A stretch of 39,774 nt of DNA. Origin: Candidatus Thermochlorobacter aerophilus. Its GTDB lineage: Bacteria > Bacteroidota > Chlorobiia > Chlorobiales > Thermochlorobacteraceae. The notes beneath the pieces were generated by a model, which was not told where the DNA came from, ran no database searches, and saw only the letters and a program-made list of their open reading frames with translations. Both the position numbers and the translations under genes were made by a program. The first letter of the stretch is position 1; the number at the start of each line of letters is the position of its first letter. This document shows, piece by piece, positions 36,705-39,774 of this stretch. Location of the stretch: assembly GCA_002794105.1 (NCBI GenBank), contig PHFL01000030.1:16146-55919 (forward strand), read 5' to 3'.

Positions 36705-37811
36705 TCATTCCGCTATCCATTCGTTTAGCTTCTTTTCGTATTCACTGACGAGGCGTGCGGCACGGCTTTTGGTGCGCGATTCAGCATTGATGTGGAAAAT
36801 GTCTCTTTCACGGTCAGGTAGGAGTAAAAGTGAAGTTTCATTGTCGTAGATAATTTTGACGCCGTCAATTAGCACGCGATAGTGTTCAGCTGTATCTTCC
36901 ATGATTTTGCGCATCACTTTGCCTTTCAAGTCTTTGGGGCAGGCTACATTGCGTTTAACTAAGAAATAGCGTTCGGGCATGCGTGCCGCCAGTTCGCCGA
37001 TGCGTGTTTTGGATTTGGCAATCAGCTCCATAATCTTGGCTGCCGAGAACATGCCATCGACGGCAAAGAGAAATTTTGGAAAAATGAATCCGCCCTTTGT
37101 TCCGCCAACGAAGCCGATTTCTGGGTCAGCGGTTACAGCGCGCATCAGTTCTGAGTGGCTATCGCCAGTGCGGACCACCTGTACATTGCGCTCGCGGCAA
37201 ATATCATCGACTTCCATAGAGGCTGTAATCGGCACGGCGATTTTTTTCGTTTCTGGATACACTTCAAGGTAGAGATAGGTGATAAGTGTCAGCAAGCGTT
37301 GATGCTCTAGGAAATTGCCTTTCTCGTCAGCAACATGGATACGCTCGGCTCCGCCATCGAGCATGAAGCCAATATCGTAGCCGAGTGAGACGACCACTTC
37401 CGAGAGCCTTTCAGCGGCGGCAAAAAATTCTTCAGCTGTGCGTGTGAATTTGCTGGGGTCTAAGAACGCATTGAGCGAAATGACATCGACGCCCAAGCCA
37501 CCGATGATGCTGGGGAAAATAGCTGCTGCCGCTCCGTATGAGTAGTCAATTGCCACGCGTAGACGCGCTTTCCTGATGGCTTCAGTATCAATGCATTTGA
37601 TGAAGCTATCGGTGTAACTTTCTAAAGCGCGCTCAGGAAAATTTAGTGTGCCAACTTTTTCGTAGGAAGCACGTCGATACTCTTCACCGAAGAAATTGCG
37701 CTCAATGCTCTTTGTTTTTGCTGCAGGTAAGTCTCGCCCGCCTTTGTCGAAGAAAATCAGGTCGCAGAGCTTTTTGTCAAATGGAGACTTGCGAACATGC
37801 ACGCCCGCCAA
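36705..37811 (-). CDS. Phosphomannomutase-like C-terminal part of a bifunctional guanylyltransferase (frame 2 of a split gene)
   Basis: This 368-residue frame contains a phosphoglucomutase/phosphomannomutase-like region fused to nucleotidyltransferases in cyanobacterial and Chlorobi proteins. It opens GVHVRKSPFDKK where a true mutase has a TASHNP-type phosphoserine loop, so the catalytic serine is absent. The metal loop is also modified (MLDGGAERIHV). RTGDSHSELMRAV and the C-terminal LLIDGVKIIYDNETSLLLLPDRE domain are recognisable. The TTG at the frame's 5' end is not a convincing start, and it overlaps the upstream frame by 35 bases. It is best read as the continuation of that gene after removal of one G (run at 37804-37806). 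Confidence 0.85.
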   Translation of the reverse strand: MAGVHVRKSPFDKKLCDLIFFDKGGRDLPAAKTKSIERNFFGEEYRRASYEKVGTLNFPERALESYTDSFIKCIDTEAIRKARLRVAIDYSYGAAAAIFPSIIGGLGVDVISLNAFLDPSKFTRTAEEFFAAAERLSEVVVSLGYDIGFMLDGGAERIHVADEKGNFLEHQRLLTLITYLYLEVYPETKKIAVPITASMEVDDICRERNVQVVRTGDSHSELMRAVTADPEIGFVGGTKGGFIFPKFLFAVDGMFSAAKIMELIAKSKTRIGELAARMPERYFLVKRNVACPKDLKGKVMRKIMEDTAEHYRVLIDGVKIIYDNETSLLLLPDRERDIFHINAESRTKSRAARLVSEYEKKLNEWIAE

Positions 37812-39249
37812 ACTCTGTGCTATTCTTCAAGCGATGACGCGCAATAGGAATTGGAGTTGCCTGTAAGTCATTGACCGACACACCTGTGGAAAGCAGCCCT
37901 GCAATCAGTGCCCGATTGACCATACGCGAGACATTATCCACATCGCGGCTTACACACACTGTGGCGCCTTCTGGCAGAATGGTACCAAATGCGGCACCAA
38001 TTTTGGCGGCAAACTCGGGACTGATTTCAATGTTGGCTAACCCTGTGATACGCGATGCCGTAAAGAGCTCTCGCGACCATTTGGACTCCCAAATCAGGCT
38101 CTGTGTTAGAATTGCACCGGCTTCAATTTCTTTTTCAGGCCAAATTTTGATAGAGGATTTTATCGTAGCTCCATCTCCAATTACACATTTATCTGCAATG
38201 AAGACTTGCTCTTCGATTTTTACATCATTCCCAATTTTGGTGCCGCTACATATCACAGCAAGGTGAATTGTCGTGTTTTTGCCAATGACCGTATCGTTCC
38301 ATACTACGGTTTTGCTTAGTGAACTGCCATCACCGATGCTTACATTTTCACCAATGACGCTATTGTGCAAAGAGACGCCCTTTCCCAATTTTGCTCCCTT
38401 GCCGATAAGTACGCTGCCTGAGAGCTTGACAGCATCTAGGTCAAACTTGGCAGATTTGTGTGCGTAGATACCCGCGGCGATTTTTTCATATCCTTCGTAG
38501 AAGTCCAAATTGACTCGTCCATGCAAGCAATCTAAATGGGCTTCTTGATACTCGGGCAGGGTGCCGACATCACGCCAGTAGCCATCGGCTACATAGCCAT
38601 AGAGCCCCAAGTTTTCGCGCAGCATTCTTGGAAAGAGGTCTTTGGAGAAATCATATTCCTCACGGTAGGGAATCCAATCCATGACTTCTCGCTCAAGGAT
38701 ATAGATGCCCGTGTTGATTGTATCGCTGAACACTTCGCCCCACGATGGTTTTTCCAAAAAGCGCGACACCCTACCATCTTTTTCGGTGATGACCACACCA
38801 AACGCCAGCGGATTTTTGACCCGTGTAAGAATCATGGTTGCCTTGGCATTGCGCTTGATATGGAACTCCAAGGCTTTGCTCAAATCAAAGTCAGTGAGCA
38901 CATCGCCAGAAATGACGATAAAGCGGTCGTCAATGAATTCATATGCGTTGCGCACGCTGCCTGCTGTGCCGTAGTCTGCATCAGCTTGAATGTAGTTCAT
39001 CTTGATACCAAACCTTCGCCCATCGCCGAAGTAATTGCGAATCGCATCGGGCTGGAAATAGAGCAGCGCTATCACTTCCTTCACCCCATGTGCTTTCAGC
39101 AAATTGATAATGTGATGCATCATTGGCTTCTGCATCATGGGCACCAGTGGTTTGGGAATGTTGATGGTGAGCGGACGCAAGCGCGTGCCAAATCCACCTG
39201 CCATAATGATGGCTTTACGAATTGTAGATTCAGTCCTGACTTCGGGCAT
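37777..39249 (-). CDS. Mannose-1-phosphate guanylyltransferase-like N-terminal part of the split gene
   Basis: From the ATG at 39247-39249 the frame gives an N-terminal nucleotidyltransferase (IMAGGFGTRLRPLT near residue 17, SGDVLTDFD, FGVVITEKDG, FLEKPSWGE, NTGIYILE). A left-handed beta-helix of hexapeptide repeats follows at about residues 265-370 (VLIGKGAKLGKGVSLHNSVIG). The first mutase-like domain comes next (GATVCVSRDVDNVSRMVNRAL, LQATPIPIARHRLKNS). The enzyme makes GDP-mannose or a related sugar nucleotide for surface polysaccharide. The frame derails after STEFGG into CSQVSI and stops at 37777. Joined with the downstream frame the protein would be about 847 residues, matching the bifunctional family. 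A GTG two codons upstream (39255) is an alternative start. Confidence 0.88.
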   Translation of the reverse strand: MPEVRTESTIRKAIIMAGGFGTRLRPLTINIPKPLVPMMQKPMMHHIINLLKAHGVKEVIALLYFQPDAIRNYFGDGRRFGIKMNYIQADADYGTAGSVRNAYEFIDDRFIVISGDVLTDFDLSKALEFHIKRNAKATMILTRVKNPLAFGVVITEKDGRVSRFLEKPSWGEVFSDTINTGIYILEREVMDWIPYREEYDFSKDLFPRMLRENLGLYGYVADGYWRDVGTLPEYQEAHLDCLHGRVNLDFYEGYEKIAAGIYAHKSAKFDLDAVKLSGSVLIGKGAKLGKGVSLHNSVIGENVSIGDGSSLSKTVVWNDTVIGKNTTIHLAVICSGTKIGNDVKIEEQVFIADKCVIGDGATIKSSIKIWPEKEIEAGAILTQSLIWESKWSRELFTASRITGLANIEISPEFAAKIGAAFGTILPEGATVCVSRDVDNVSRMVNRALIAGLLSTGVSVNDLQATPIPIARHRLKNSTEFGGRACSQVSI

Positions 39250-39768
39250 AGTCACAATCTGGTGAGACTTCGGTTTAAGTTTGAAGTGAATTGAAATTAA
39301 GCGGCTTTCTAGAGCAAAGACTGACCTAATGCCGTCATGGTTCGGTACGGCAGTTTCGTGAAGTTTGGTCTATGCAGACTTTGCTCTTTTGTTGCAGTGT
39401 TCTCTGCCTTATTATCGCAACTGGTTTCATGCGTCTCACTCCAATTGGGTTGGCTTTGCCAAGAATTTTGGCCTACTGCTGCATCAAATGGCAGCGCTAG
39501 ATTAGCCTGTGCTTTTAACATTTTTTGAAACCGAATCTTTAATTTTTTAGAGCAAAACCTTTTCTCTTTTAAAAGATTTAGGAAAAAGCGTTATTTTCCC
39601 TACTGGTCCATTTGACTATTTTCAGATGGTATGTCGAGATTGCTTTTTTACCAAAAAACATGGTGAAGTTTTTCGTTTTTTTCTATTTTGGTGCGGTATT
39701 AGTTTCGTCTTCGTCGCACTGCACAGAGGTTGTAGTGCTGTAATATATCTTTTTGGAAGGGAACAAAC
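39250..39768. other. Intergenic region before the right-edge gene
   Basis: About 520 bases lie between two divergent genes. Two short open frames (39309-39521 minus, 39337-39528 plus) lie on top of each other and show no domain, signal sequence or ribosome site worth reporting. The right half is AT-rich, with long T runs near 39640-39690, and probably carries the promoter of the gene starting at 39769. Confidence 0.5.
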
Positions 39769-39774
39769 ATGCAG
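39769..39774 (+). CDS. Start of an unidentified gene (first two codons only)
   Basis: An ATG at 39769 follows a strong ribosome site, GGAAGGGA at 39755-39762, with seven-base spacing. Only Met-Gln is visible, so nothing can be said about the product. Confidence 0.5.

Noticed and set aside
37790..37830. Programmed ribosomal frameshift in the guanylyltransferase gene
   Set aside because: No slippery heptamer, internal Shine-Dalgarno or downstream pseudoknot was recognised; a simple extra G is the better explanation.
39309..39528. Two overlapping open frames of 63 and 70 residues on opposite strands
   Set aside because: No domain, signal sequence or ribosome site; mutual overlap suggests chance.

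Overview
The window is a piece of a chromosome from a photosynthetic member of the Chlorobi (Chlorobiota). The clearest evidence is the gene cut by the left edge, pscA, which encodes the large subunit of the P840 type I reaction centre. This gene occurs only in green sulfur bacteria and their relatives. The moderate base composition and a PorZ-like type IX secretion protein point to the Chloroherpeton/Thermochlorobacter side of the phylum, but that placement is inference.

Layout. 1-3.5 kb (minus strand): pscA, a CarH-like B12-binding MerR regulator and an HU-like DNA-binding protein. 3.7-6.3 kb (plus): efp-accB-accC, for translation elongation and the start of fatty-acid synthesis. A bidirectional terminator separates accC from a long minus-strand block at 6.3-20.9 kb. 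In transcription order that block is ppiD-like foldase, tRNA-Thr(UGU), tRNA-Tyr, tRNA-Thr(GGU), tRNA-Trp, secE, nusG, rplK, rplA, rplJ, rplL, rpoB, rpoC. A family 2 glycosyltransferase and a TPR protein follow on the plus strand at 21.0-23.0 kb.

24.1-29.3 kb is a visibly AT-rich plus-strand island. It encodes a vWA-like lipoprotein, a small membrane protein, a tubulin/FtsZ-like protein, a MotA/ZorA-like proton-channel subunit with a long coiled coil, a MotB/ZorB/OmpA-like partner and a retropepsin-like lipoprotein. The set resembles the predicted membrane-remodelling system built on an FtsZ-like protein with vWA and OmpA-family partners (Makarova and Koonin, 2010, cited from memory). Most of its genes here are damaged: a frameshift in the membrane protein, an in-frame stop in the tubulin-like gene, a deletion joining it to the MotA-like gene, a split MotB-like gene and a truncated protease. 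It looks like a decaying copy of a poorly known system.

29.8-39.8 kb: an AAA ATPase; pth (minus); a roughly 1-kb composite array of palindromic repeats; a small outer-membrane protein; pgeF; a PorZ-like protein (plus); and a mannose-1-phosphate guanylyltransferase/phosphomutase-like gene split by one extra base. A plus-strand gene begins at the last six bases.

Three breaks (HU, the small membrane protein, the guanylyltransferase) are each explained by one base in a homopolymer run. Sequencing or assembly error is therefore a serious alternative to real gene loss at those three sites. It does not explain the island's deletions. No rRNA, CRISPR array, transposase or integrase was seen.
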